Below are positions 26,142-34,176 of a stretch of DNA of 64,000 nt, piece by piece. The position numbers were made by a program, and so were the translations under genes. The stretch spans positions 62,001 through 126,000 of the forward strand of contig CAMCPM010000005.1 of assembly GCA_945876755.1 (NCBI GenBank), read 5' to 3'. The notes below the pieces were generated by a model. The model was not told where the DNA came from. It did not search any database and was given only the letters and a program-made list of their open reading frames with translations. Within the stretch, counting starts at the first letter, position 1, and each line of letters starts with the position of its first letter. This DNA is from an uncultured Clostridia bacterium (GTDB lineage Bacteria > Bacillota > Clostridia > Oscillospirales > Ruminococcaceae).

Positions 26142-27575
26142 ATGAAAAATGTAAAACGAATTTTTGCGGGACTTACCGCTGTTTCCATCGTATGCGGTCT
26201 TACTGCCTGCGGCGGCGGTGAAGTTGCCGAAACAACAGTTGCTACAACTACTCAGGCTACCGTTGCCATTAAGGACGGTCCTCTTTCCGAAGAGGACGCT
26301 GATAAGATCAGCAACGTTGCCGATACTCTTACAGGCGAGCTTGAAAACAAAACTATCAAGTGGTTCTCATTCTATGACCCGTTCCACGCTACTACTTCGG
26401 GCAACACAAAGGCTCTCTCCCTTGAGCTTTTTGAAACCAAGTACGGCGGCGAGATCGAGTATGTTCAGACAACATGGCAGAACCGTTTCAATGACCTGTC
26501 AACCAAGATCATCGGCGGCGACGGCGTTGACTTTATCGCAGGCGGCGACCTTGACTCTTTCCCGAGAGGTATTGCTAACAGCCAGTTCCAGTCCTATGAT
26601 GAATACATAGACTGGGAAAATCCTCTTTGGGCTGAATGGAAAGACCTTAACGACAAGTTCCTTGTTAACGGCAAGCACTATATAATCTGCCCACAGTCAA
26701 GTGTTGGTCAGGTAGTTGTTTACAACAGAGCAACAATTGAAAATTTTGGCTTTGACGACCCTGTCGACCTTCTTGAAAAGGGTGAATGGAACTGGGATAC
26801 CTTTAAGGGTATGCTTTCCGATTACTGCGACCCCGATGCTGAGCAGTACGGTCTTGACGGCTGGTTCAACGAGCAGCCTCTTATGCTTACCAGCGGCGTT
26901 CCCTCTGTTGAGATGCGTGACGGCAAGCTTGTCCACAACCTTAACGACCCCAACCTTGAACGTGTTATGAACTTCATGTATGACCTTAACACATCGGGAC
27001 TTGTTCTTGACAAGAACCTTTTCAGCTGGGTAGAACACCCCGAATTTATCGGCGAAGGCAAGGAGCTTTTCTATATCGGCGGTATGTATGTGCTTGAAAG
27101 CGACGCCGAGATCTGGTCAAAGACATTCGGAGAGGCCGAAAATGTAATGTTCGTTCCGCTGCCTAAGGATCCTCAGTCCGATGAATATTATGTTCCTGCA
27201 GGTCTTGAAGCTTATATGCTCTGCAAGGGCGCTCAGAACCCCGAGGGCGTTATGAGATTTATGGAGTGTATCCTTGCTGCAAACGCTGACCCCACAACCA
27301 AGGAAATGGCTGTTGAAAAGAGAAAAAATGACTTTGGCTGGTCTGACGAAATGATCGAAATGCACGCAAAAATCACCGAAATGTGCCGTGAAAACCCTGT
27401 TTACGACCTCCATGCAGGCTGCCCAACAGACCTTTACGACATTCTTGACAGCGGCGAATACGGTATCCGTGCCGCATTTGCAGGAAACGACTGGGCAACT
27501 GTCCGCGAGTCTCTTGTAGACGCTGTTGAAACTTACGTTAACGAATTTAACGCACAGCTTGAATCTGCTACATAA
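26142..27575 (+). CDS. Extracellular sugar-binding lipoprotein (ABC type), paralogue 1
   Basis: 477-residue family-1 solute-binding protein. Lipoprotein signal MKNVKRIFAG...VCGLTACGG with the lipobox Cys at about residue 23, then a Thr-rich spacer and the binding domain (LFETKYGGEIEYVQTTWQNR, GVDFIAGGD, WAEWKDLND). Start chosen at 26142, 9 nt after AAAGGA; the upstream ATG at 26112 would hide the lipobox. No permease or ATPase gene adjoins it. It is clearly related to the protein at 59322. It would deliver an unknown oligosaccharide to a permease coded elsewhere. Confidence 0.9.
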   Translation: MKNVKRIFAGLTAVSIVCGLTACGGGEVAETTVATTTQATVAIKDGPLSEEDADKISNVADTLTGELENKTIKWFSFYDPFHATTSGNTKALSLELFETKYGGEIEYVQTTWQNRFNDLSTKIIGGDGVDFIAGGDLDSFPRGIANSQFQSYDEYIDWENPLWAEWKDLNDKFLVNGKHYIICPQSSVGQVVVYNRATIENFGFDDPVDLLEKGEWNWDTFKGMLSDYCDPDAEQYGLDGWFNEQPLMLTSGVPSVEMRDGKLVHNLNDPNLERVMNFMYDLNTSGLVLDKNLFSWVEHPEFIGEGKELFYIGGMYVLESDAEIWSKTFGEAENVMFVPLPKDPQSDEYYVPAGLEAYMLCKGAQNPEGVMRFMECILAANADPTTKEMAVEKRKNDFGWSDEMIEMHAKITEMCRENPVYDLHAGCPTDLYDILDSGEYGIRAAFAGNDWATVRESLVDAVETYVNEFNAQLESAT

Positions 27576-27624
27576 ATTCAAACCGATTAATAAAGAGTCG
27601 TTGATAGTACGGTAATTACACAAT

Positions 27625-27667
27625 AAAAAACAGCTGACGCGGTGAAAAACTGTGTCAGCTGTTTTTT
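27625..27667 (+). terminator. Terminator after sugar-binding protein 1
   Basis: AAAAAACAGCTGAC (27625-27638) and GTCAGCTGTTTTTT (27654-27667) are perfect complements with T-rich sequence after. Confidence 0.9.
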
Positions 27668-27736
27668 ATTTATTTACAATGTATAATAAAAATCATCGGG
27701 ATGCAAACTGCTTTTTCAGGAAATTTATAAAACCTC

Positions 27737-27765
27737 TTCCATTTTGCTAAAAAGTTTGGTATAAT
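27737..27765 (+). promoter_or_regulatory. Possible promoter of the carboxypeptidase gene
   Basis: TATAAT (27760-27765) preceded at 17 nt by TTCCAT (27737-27742), a poor sigma-A -35 but repeated with the same spacing at 55240-55268. Confidence 0.45.
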
Positions 27766-27834
27766 ATTTATATCTAACACGTTTTTGAAAATCAAAAGTT
27801 GAACGGAACAACAACAAAGAAAGGAGTTTGCCCC

Positions 27835-27867
27835 TTGAAATATTTTTCGTTTCGGGTGCATAATTGA
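27835..27867 (+). CDS. Possible 10-codon leader peptide before the carboxypeptidase
   Basis: AAAGGAG (27820-27826) is ideally spaced (8 nt) from a TTG at 27835 that starts MKYFSFRVHN then TGA. The stop lies 6 bp before the carboxypeptidase ATG (27873), which itself has only a weak site. The arrangement suggests translational coupling or a regulatory upstream frame; it could also be chance. Confidence 0.35.
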   Translation: MKYFSFRVHN

Positions 27868-27872
27868 TATAT

Positions 27873-29240
27873 ATGAACTTTTTAAAAAAGCTTGCCGTGT
27901 CTGTCGCTGCGGCTGTGACCTTCGGTATCTTTTCTCAGGTGTATGCCTCAGCTGTGACATTTACCCCGAATTTTACCGTTGCAAGCGAAGCCGCCGTCCT
28001 TATCAATCTTGACAAGGATGTTGTGATCTACGAAAAAAATCCCACAAAGAAAATGTATCCGGCTTCGCTTACTAAGATAATGACAGCAATTGTCGTTCTC
28101 GACAATGTCAAGGATCTGGACAACACCAAGTTTGAAGCTCCGCTTGTAGTCTTTGACGACCTTTACGGCAAGAACCCGTCATCGGTAGGCTACTCCAGAG
28201 GCGAGGTCATTACCGTTACCGACCTTATGTACTCCATGCTTATGGCTTCCGCCTGCGAGTCGGCAGGTATCCTTGCATATCATGTGGGCGGCGAAAGCAT
28301 ACCAAACTTTATTGACATGATGAATCAGAAAGCCAAGGAGATCGGCTGCACGGGAACTAATTTCGTCAACCCGCACGGTCTTTACGACGATAACCAGTAC
28401 ACAAACGCTCACGATATGGCTCTTATCGCAAAATACGCTGTTGACAACTACCCCAAATTCGTGGAGATCGCCACTACTACCGAGTATACACTTCACGGAA
28501 CGAACTACCACGAGGACGGCTGGGCGACCATTCACCACACCAACGCAATGACCTTGAAGGGCGAATTTTACTACGAGCCGGCAAGAGGACTTAAAACCGG
28601 TACTCTTGACGAGTCCGGAAGAAACCTCGTTTCCATGGCGAGCCGCGACGGAAACAATTATCTGCTGGTCACAATGGGCGCACCAATGTATGACGCCGAC
28701 GGCAACAAAGCCTACGACCAGTATACCGACCAGGAAAACATTTACGAATGGGCATTCAACACATTTTCATACGAAAAGCTTCTCAGCAGCAGCGATGAAA
28801 TAACGGAAATACCCGTAAAACTTGGCGACAACGCCGAGCACGTTCTGCTTGTCCCCGCCGAAGATTTCTATGCGCTGTGGCCCAATACGCTCGATTCTGC
28901 AAATCTGAAAAAGCAGATAGATACCAAGGGTTATGTCGACTCTGACGGCTCTGTAACAGCGCCTGTTGAAAAAGGACAGGTCATGGGTACATACACTCTG
29001 TCGCTTTCCGGTGAAACTCTTTGTACCGTCGATCTTGTCGCAAAAGACAGCGTTGAACTTTCCCAGCTTGAATATAATATAATGAAAGCCAAAGCGTTTG
29101 TCGGCTCATTCTGGTTCAAGCTTGCAGTAGCCGTTGCTGTATTTCTCATTGTGGCTTATATCGTGATATATGTCCTTGCAACCAAAAAACGCAAGCGCAG
29201 AATGAAAAGAGTTTCCTCAAAAGGAAAACGCAGGCTCTGA
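27873..29240 (+). CDS. dacF: D-alanyl-D-alanine carboxypeptidase, DacF-like (S11), membrane anchored
   Basis: 455 residues. Signal peptide, then the S11 domain: SxxK in YPASLTKIMTAI (about residue 65), second motif SAC in LMASACESAG (usually SxN; an SGC variant is known from a D,D-transpeptidase), and KTG in RGLKTGTLDESG (about 242). A C-terminal beta domain, one membrane helix (about 413-435) and a very basic tail (KKRKRRMKR) anchor it. It trims D-Ala from peptidoglycan stem peptides. ATG 27873 chosen; TTG at 27864 is also in frame. Preceded by a possible leader peptide. Confidence 0.92.
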   Translation: MNFLKKLAVSVAAAVTFGIFSQVYASAVTFTPNFTVASEAAVLINLDKDVVIYEKNPTKKMYPASLTKIMTAIVVLDNVKDLDNTKFEAPLVVFDDLYGKNPSSVGYSRGEVITVTDLMYSMLMASACESAGILAYHVGGESIPNFIDMMNQKAKEIGCTGTNFVNPHGLYDDNQYTNAHDMALIAKYAVDNYPKFVEIATTTEYTLHGTNYHEDGWATIHHTNAMTLKGEFYYEPARGLKTGTLDESGRNLVSMASRDGNNYLLVTMGAPMYDADGNKAYDQYTDQENIYEWAFNTFSYEKLLSSSDEITEIPVKLGDNAEHVLLVPAEDFYALWPNTLDSANLKKQIDTKGYVDSDGSVTAPVEKGQVMGTYTLSLSGETLCTVDLVAKDSVELSQLEYNIMKAKAFVGSFWFKLAVAVAVFLIVAYIVIYVLATKKRKRRMKRVSSKGKRRL

Positions 29241-29302
29241 TATTGACAAAACCGCTTCGTTATGATAAAATTAATTTACTATCTTTTTGGGAGGATATTT
29301 GT

Positions 29303-29575
29303 ATGTCTAATGAAAACAGCCGTAAAAAGCTTTGTGTTTCCAGTCTTGTACTTGGCGTTGTGGGACTTGTTTTCTCGTTTCTTCTCCCCGTTGTTTCTTA
29401 TGCCTGTGCTATCCCCGGACTTGTTCTGGGAATTAAAGGCCGCAAAAAAAATTACAGGTCTTCGGCAGGCATTTCTTTAAGCATAGTTGCGCTTGCACTG
29501 GCGCTTATCAATTCCGTTCTCGGAATTGTTATGACGATCAAAATGTTTTTCTCCGGCAATAATAACGAGGATTAA
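29303..29575 (+). CDS. DUF4190-like two-helix membrane protein
   Basis: 90 residues. The first hydrophobic segment (CVSSLVLGVVGLVFSFLLP) and second (AGISLSIVALALALINSVLG) surround a short loop with GLVLGIKGRKK, the typical DUF4190 layout. ATG 29303 lies 8 nt after GGGAGG; the longer in-frame start at 29243 has no site. Function unknown; a terminator follows at once. Confidence 0.78.
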   Translation: MSNENSRKKLCVSSLVLGVVGLVFSFLLPVVSYACAIPGLVLGIKGRKKNYRSSAGISLSIVALALALINSVLGIVMTIKMFFSGNNNED

Positions 29576-29587
29576 ATTACTGTCTGC

Positions 29588-29619
29588 GGCATACGGGCTT
29601 TCTGTCCGTATGCCTTTTT
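29588..29619 (+). terminator. Terminator after DUF4190 gene
   Basis: GGCATACGG (29588-29596) with CCGTATGCC (29606-29614), then TTTTT. Confidence 0.9.
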
Positions 29620-29648
29620 GCTGATATTAAACTTTACGGTGGTTTTTT

Positions 29649-31136
29649 ATGAAATTTTTATCTTTAATAAAACATACTGTTTCTGCTGCGGCAGCTTTAT
29701 CTTTGATTTGTACTTTCACTTGCTGCGGCAGCAATAATACCGAACCTGACGTTACCGGCGCTGCCGCAAACGGCTCTGCGGTAACAGTAAAGATCTGGCA
29801 CTACTATAACGGCTCACTTAAAAATTCCTTTGACAAAATGGTCGATAAATTCAACCGAACAGAAGGAGCGAAACACGGTATCGTTGTTGAAGCTCACTCT
29901 CAAGGCAATATTTCCGACCTCGAAACGGAGGTCAAACGCGCTTCGGAAAAGCAGGTCGGAAGCGATTCTCTGCCAAATATTTTCACTTCATATGCCGATA
30001 CAGCATATGAGTTTGAAAAAGCAGGACTTCTGGCAAATCTTGATTTATACTTCACCCCCGAAGAACAGGCGGAGTATGTTGATTATTACATTGAAGAAGG
30101 GCGTATAGGCAGCAGCGGCGAGCTTATCATCTTCCCTATTGCGAAAAGTACAGAGACGTTCATGATCAACAAAACCGACTGGGAACCCTTTGCCTCGGAA
30201 ACAGGAGCTTCCTATGAGGCCTTGAAAACCGTTGAAGGACTTACCGAGACCGCCCGAAGCTATTACGAGTGGACAGACTCAAAAACTCCCGATATTCCCT
30301 ATGACGGAAGAGCCTTTTTCGGCAGGGACGCCGCCGCAAACTTTTTTATCGTCGGCTCAAAGCAGCTGGGATATGAGATTTTCAGTGTTGAAAACGATAC
30401 TCTTACCGTAACTCTGGATGACGGAGCTATGCGTAAAATATGGGATAACTATTATGTGCCTTACATAAGCGGCTTTTTCTGTGCCGAGGGCAAATACCGT
30501 TCCGATGACGCAAAGGTCGACAGGATAATCTCGCTTGTCGGTTCGACCGCGTCTGCCGTGTATTTCCCTGCCGAGGTAGCGGACGAAACAGGAACTCATG
30601 CCATAGAAGCCGATATACTTCCCGTACCCGTTTTTGACGGCGGCAGCGCAGTAAGCGTCCAGCAGGGTGCAGGCATGGTCGTTACAAAGTCCACACCGGA
30701 GGAAGAAGCTGCCTCTGTACTGTTTCTGAAATGGTTTACCGAAAATGAAAACAATATTGAATTTTCCGCAGCTTCGGGATATCTTCCGGTAAAAAAAGAA
30801 GCCAATGATTACAATTATTATTTAAAAACAGCCGAAAAGCTTGGAATTAAAGTAAGCGAGCCTAACAATTCGGTTATAAAAGAAGCTTTTGACTGCATTG
30901 CAAATTCGGAAATGTACACAAGCAAAGCTTTTTATGGCGCTATGAACGCCCGCTCTGTTCTGGAAAGAAGTCTTACGGACAAGGCTTCCGCAGACAGAGC
31001 CACCGTGATAGAGCTGCTTGCAGGCGGCGCTTCTCTCGAAGAAGCAGTGGAACAGTTCAATACCGACGATAACTTCAGTTATTGGCTTGACGGACTAAAA
31101 AGTGAAATATCCGCCGCAGTAAATCAGAATGAATAA
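29649..31136 (+). CDS. Extracellular solute-binding lipoprotein, third type
   Basis: 495 residues. Lipoprotein signal ending CTFTCCGSNN (lipobox Cys about residue 26-27), then a family-1 solute-binding fold beginning VKIWHYYNGSLKNSFDKMVDKFN. Contains ILPVPVFDGGSAVSVQQGAGMVV and FLKWFTENENN, typical of sugar-binding proteins. It is more distant from the proteins at 26142 and 59322. No transporter genes adjoin; the next genes encode an esterase and cytidine deaminase, the esterase only 19 bp away, so binding of an acetylated sugar or glycan is a possible inference. Confidence 0.86.
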   Translation: MKFLSLIKHTVSAAAALSLICTFTCCGSNNTEPDVTGAAANGSAVTVKIWHYYNGSLKNSFDKMVDKFNRTEGAKHGIVVEAHSQGNISDLETEVKRASEKQVGSDSLPNIFTSYADTAYEFEKAGLLANLDLYFTPEEQAEYVDYYIEEGRIGSSGELIIFPIAKSTETFMINKTDWEPFASETGASYEALKTVEGLTETARSYYEWTDSKTPDIPYDGRAFFGRDAAANFFIVGSKQLGYEIFSVENDTLTVTLDDGAMRKIWDNYYVPYISGFFCAEGKYRSDDAKVDRIISLVGSTASAVYFPAEVADETGTHAIEADILPVPVFDGGSAVSVQQGAGMVVTKSTPEEEAASVLFLKWFTENENNIEFSAASGYLPVKKEANDYNYYLKTAEKLGIKVSEPNNSVIKEAFDCIANSEMYTSKAFYGAMNARSVLERSLTDKASADRATVIELLAGGASLEEAVEQFNTDDNFSYWLDGLKSEISAAVNQNE

Positions 31137-31155
31137 TATTTGAAAGGAATATAAT

Positions 31156-31986
31156 ATGGAAAAGAAAACCGTAACGCTTTCAGTGCCCTATGAAAAAGCA
31201 GGACTTGACCCGACCGGCTGCTGTGCTGAACTTGACCTGTACACACTTGTTAAACACGACAACATTGAACTGAAACAGCGTCCTGCCGTAATAATCTGCC
31301 CCGGCGGAGGATATGAATACTGTTCGGTAAGAGAAGCCGAGCCTGTTGCACTGCGTTTTGCAGCGTTCGGTATTCCTGCGTTTGTACTGCGGTACAGCTG
31401 TGTGAACAAGAAGTTCCCTACCGCTTTGCTTGAAGCGGCAAGTGCAATGGCTTATGTAAGAAGCAACGCAGAAGAACTTGGAGTCGACCCCGATAAAATC
31501 ATGATATGCGGATTTTCAGCAGGCGGACATCTCGCAGGAAGCCTCGCCGTACACTGGAGCAAGCCCTTCATAAACGGCGTACTTGGCGGTAACAAGGAGC
31601 TTTATAGACCAAACGGCGCAGTGCTTTGCTATCCGGTCATAACTTCGGGAGAGAAGCGGCATGACGGCTCGATAGTGAATATTGCAGGCGCAGATTATCC
31701 CAAGGACATCATGGAACTTATTTCCCTTGAAAAGCAGGTCACAGCGGACGTTCCGCCGGTATTTCTCTGGCACACCTCCGACGACGGCTGCGTACCTGTG
31801 GAAAACACTCTGCTTTTCGCTTCGGCGCTTGCAGAAAACAATATTCCGTTTGCCTGCCATATTTTTGAAAGCGGCGTACACGGACTTTCACTCTGCGACG
31901 ACTCCACCGCAGGCTATGAGGGACACATCAATCCCGACTGCGGCAGCTGGTTCGGCATGGCTGTAAACTGGATAAAATCAAGATAA
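31156..31986 (+). CDS. Alpha/beta-hydrolase esterase (acetyl-xylan/BD-FAE type)
   Basis: 276 residues, no signal peptide, so cytoplasmic. Oxyanion motif CPGGGYEYCS (about 48), nucleophile in GFSAGGH (about 118), acid Asp in HTSDDGCVPV (about 212) and His in FESGVHGLSL (about 240). This fits esterases that remove acetyl groups from imported oligosaccharides. It lies 19 bp after the solute-binding protein gene and is probably co-transcribed with it. Confidence 0.85.
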   Translation: MEKKTVTLSVPYEKAGLDPTGCCAELDLYTLVKHDNIELKQRPAVIICPGGGYEYCSVREAEPVALRFAAFGIPAFVLRYSCVNKKFPTALLEAASAMAYVRSNAEELGVDPDKIMICGFSAGGHLAGSLAVHWSKPFINGVLGGNKELYRPNGAVLCYPVITSGEKRHDGSIVNIAGADYPKDIMELISLEKQVTADVPPVFLWHTSDDGCVPVENTLLFASALAENNIPFACHIFESGVHGLSLCDDSTAGYEGHINPDCGSWFGMAVNWIKSR

Positions 31987-32067
31987 CGCCAGCGCTGCAT
32001 ATTTCTCCCGATACAGATAATATGAAATACATAAGACGGCTATTATAACTTTGAAAGGGAAATAACT

Positions 32068-32448
32068 ATGACCGATAAGGAACTTCTTGAAATTGCGGAC
32101 AAGGCAATGGAAAACGCTTATGCGCCATATTCAAAATTCAAGGTAGGAGCTGCGCTGCTTTGCTCGGACGGAACGGTTTTTACAGGCTGCAACATCGAAA
32201 ACGCCAGCTTCGGCGCAACAAACTGCGCTGAAAGGACTGCTATTTTCAAAGCAGTTTCGGAAGGGTACCGTGACTTTGAAGCAATAGCAATAGTTTCTTC
32301 CGGCGGCGGAGAAACCTATCCATGCGGTATCTGCCGTCAGGTCATGGGCGAGTTTGCCCCAAAGCTGAGAATTATTCTGCGGAATGAAAACGGAGAACCC
32401 ACAGAATACAATTTTATGGATATCATGCCAAAATTTTTCAGTCTTTAA
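32068..32448 (+). CDS. cdd: Cytidine deaminase
   Basis: 126-residue zinc enzyme of pyrimidine salvage. The zinc site is TNCAERTAI (Cys, catalytic Glu) and YPCGICRQV (two Cys). AAAGGGAAATA precedes the ATG. Standard length for the homotetrameric type. Confidence 0.95.
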   Translation: MTDKELLEIADKAMENAYAPYSKFKVGAALLCSDGTVFTGCNIENASFGATNCAERTAIFKAVSEGYRDFEAIAIVSSGGGETYPCGICRQVMGEFAPKLRIILRNENGEPTEYNFMDIMPKFFSL

Positions 32449-32472
32449 TGCAGGATTTTAACCGTTGTGTAA

Positions 32473-32501
32473 TTGACTTTATGTAAAAAGTGTTATATAA
32501 T
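32473..32501 (+). promoter_or_regulatory. Promoter of the GHL10 lipoprotein gene
   Basis: TTGACT (32473-32478), 17-nt spacer, TATAAT (32496-32501). Confidence 0.8.
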
Positions 32502-32544
32502 TACTTTGTATCTAATAATTGTCGAAACAGGAAAAGAGGTTAAA

Positions 32545-34134
32545 ATGCATTATCGTCCAAGGCACAGTTTTTTATTGTTTGTTCTCGCTTCCGCAATGCT
32601 TATAACAGGCTGCCGTTCGGTTGCTGAGGAAGCTCCCGTTTTATCCGCCGAAGAGGGGACCGTTTCGGTCATCCTTCCGTCAACGGAGGAGAGCGTTTCG
32701 TCCGTCAAAATGTCGGAAACGGTCGGAAGTACAGGGAAAACAGAGGAAACTGCGGCTTCGGAAAACGAAACTGTATCAGCCTCGGAGAAATCGACAGAAA
32801 CCGCATCCGCCGTTTCGGAAACAATAACTACCAAGGCGGAAACCACGGAAATTCAAGAGAAAACGACAAAGCCTAAAACAGAAATCACATCTTTAACTAC
32901 GACAAAGGAAACGCCGCAGACGACTACGGCGCTTACCATACAATCGGAAAGTCCTCCCGAAACAACAGTTAAAACTATGCAGGAAACGGCTGCGGAAACA
33001 GCAGCATTTTACGGCTCAAACAGCTACAACGCTTTGAATTTCGGCGAACAGAAGGGCTTCTGGATCACATATCTTGAGTACGGCTCTATATTGAAAAACA
33101 AATCTGAAAGCTCTTTCAGAAAATCCATAGGAACATACTTTGATAATATTTCCGATCTGGGATTTAATACGGTCTACGTTCAGGTGCGTGCTTTCGGCGA
33201 CGCATACTACGATTCCGAGCTTTTTCCGTCAGGCGAACAGTTTGACGGCACAATCGGTACAAAAAACAGCTTTGACGCCTTGCAGGTCATGATCGACTGC
33301 GCTCATGAGCGCGGAATGTCTATCCACGCATGGGTAAACCCTATGCGGCTTATGACCTCGTCTCAGCTTCAGAATATTGACAGCAGCTATACTATTAAAA
33401 AGTGGTACGACAGCGAAAAATATAACGGTACATATATAGTGAAATCTGGCGACAGATGGTATCTCAACCCTGCATACAGCGAGGTCACCAACCTTATCGC
33501 CTCGGGAATAACAGAAATTGCAGCTAATTATAACGTGGACGGAATACAGATAGACGACTATTTTTATCCAACAACAGACAGATCCTTTGACAGCAGCGCC
33601 TATGCCGCTTCGGGAACTGACCTTTCGCTTTCCGACTGGAGAATTTCCAACGTGAACAAAATGGTGAAGAAGCTTTACAAAGCGGCGCATAACGCAAACA
33701 GTTCCATTGTTTTTGGTATTTCTCCGCAGGGCAGCGTTGAAAACAATTATAACCAGCTTTATGCGGACGTTAAAACATGGTGCGTCGAAAGCGGCTACTG
33801 CGATTATATCCTGCCGCAAGTCTACTTCGGATTTGACAACGCAGCCCTCCCCTATTCGGACGTTATTTCCCTGTGGAGCAGCATGGTCAAAACTAAAAAA
33901 GTCAAGCTTGTTATCGGTCTTGCAGCGTATAAGATCGGCGCCGAGGACAGCTATGCAGGCAGCGGCAAAAACGAATGGCTCAACAACAGCGACATTATTT
34001 TCCGTCAGATGAAGCTTGCCGAGTCTCTCGGAAATTACGGCGGAGTTGCTATATACAGATATGACTCGCTGTTTAATCCATCATCGGACGTGGCGGCTCA
34101 GGTAAATAAAGAGATCAAAAATATAGAAAAATAA
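32545..34134 (+). CDS. GHL10/DUF187 glycoside-hydrolase-like lipoprotein
   Basis: 529 residues: lipoprotein signal (lipobox LITGC, about residue 22), a Ser/Thr/Glu-rich linker (about 25-155), then a GHL10 domain (YngK-type) starting KGFWITYLEYGSIL with FNTVYVQVRAFGDAYY, MSIHAWVNPMRL, YNVDGIQIDDYFYP and CDYILPQVYFGFDN. Members are thought to cleave peptidoglycan or other glycans on the cell surface. Acidic residues in the IDDYFYP strand are likely catalytic. ATG 32545 follows AAAGAGG; the longer frame lacks a site. The next gene has a related domain. Confidence 0.87.
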   Translation: MHYRPRHSFLLFVLASAMLITGCRSVAEEAPVLSAEEGTVSVILPSTEESVSSVKMSETVGSTGKTEETAASENETVSASEKSTETASAVSETITTKAETTEIQEKTTKPKTEITSLTTTKETPQTTTALTIQSESPPETTVKTMQETAAETAAFYGSNSYNALNFGEQKGFWITYLEYGSILKNKSESSFRKSIGTYFDNISDLGFNTVYVQVRAFGDAYYDSELFPSGEQFDGTIGTKNSFDALQVMIDCAHERGMSIHAWVNPMRLMTSSQLQNIDSSYTIKKWYDSEKYNGTYIVKSGDRWYLNPAYSEVTNLIASGITEIAANYNVDGIQIDDYFYPTTDRSFDSSAYAASGTDLSLSDWRISNVNKMVKKLYKAAHNANSSIVFGISPQGSVENNYNQLYADVKTWCVESGYCDYILPQVYFGFDNAALPYSDVISLWSSMVKTKKVKLVIGLAAYKIGAEDSYAGSGKNEWLNNSDIIFRQMKLAESLGNYGGVAIYRYDSLFNPSSDVAAQVNKEIKNIEK

Positions 34135-34176
34135 AAAATGTAGAACACAGAACAGAAAAAGAAAGGAATGCGGGAA

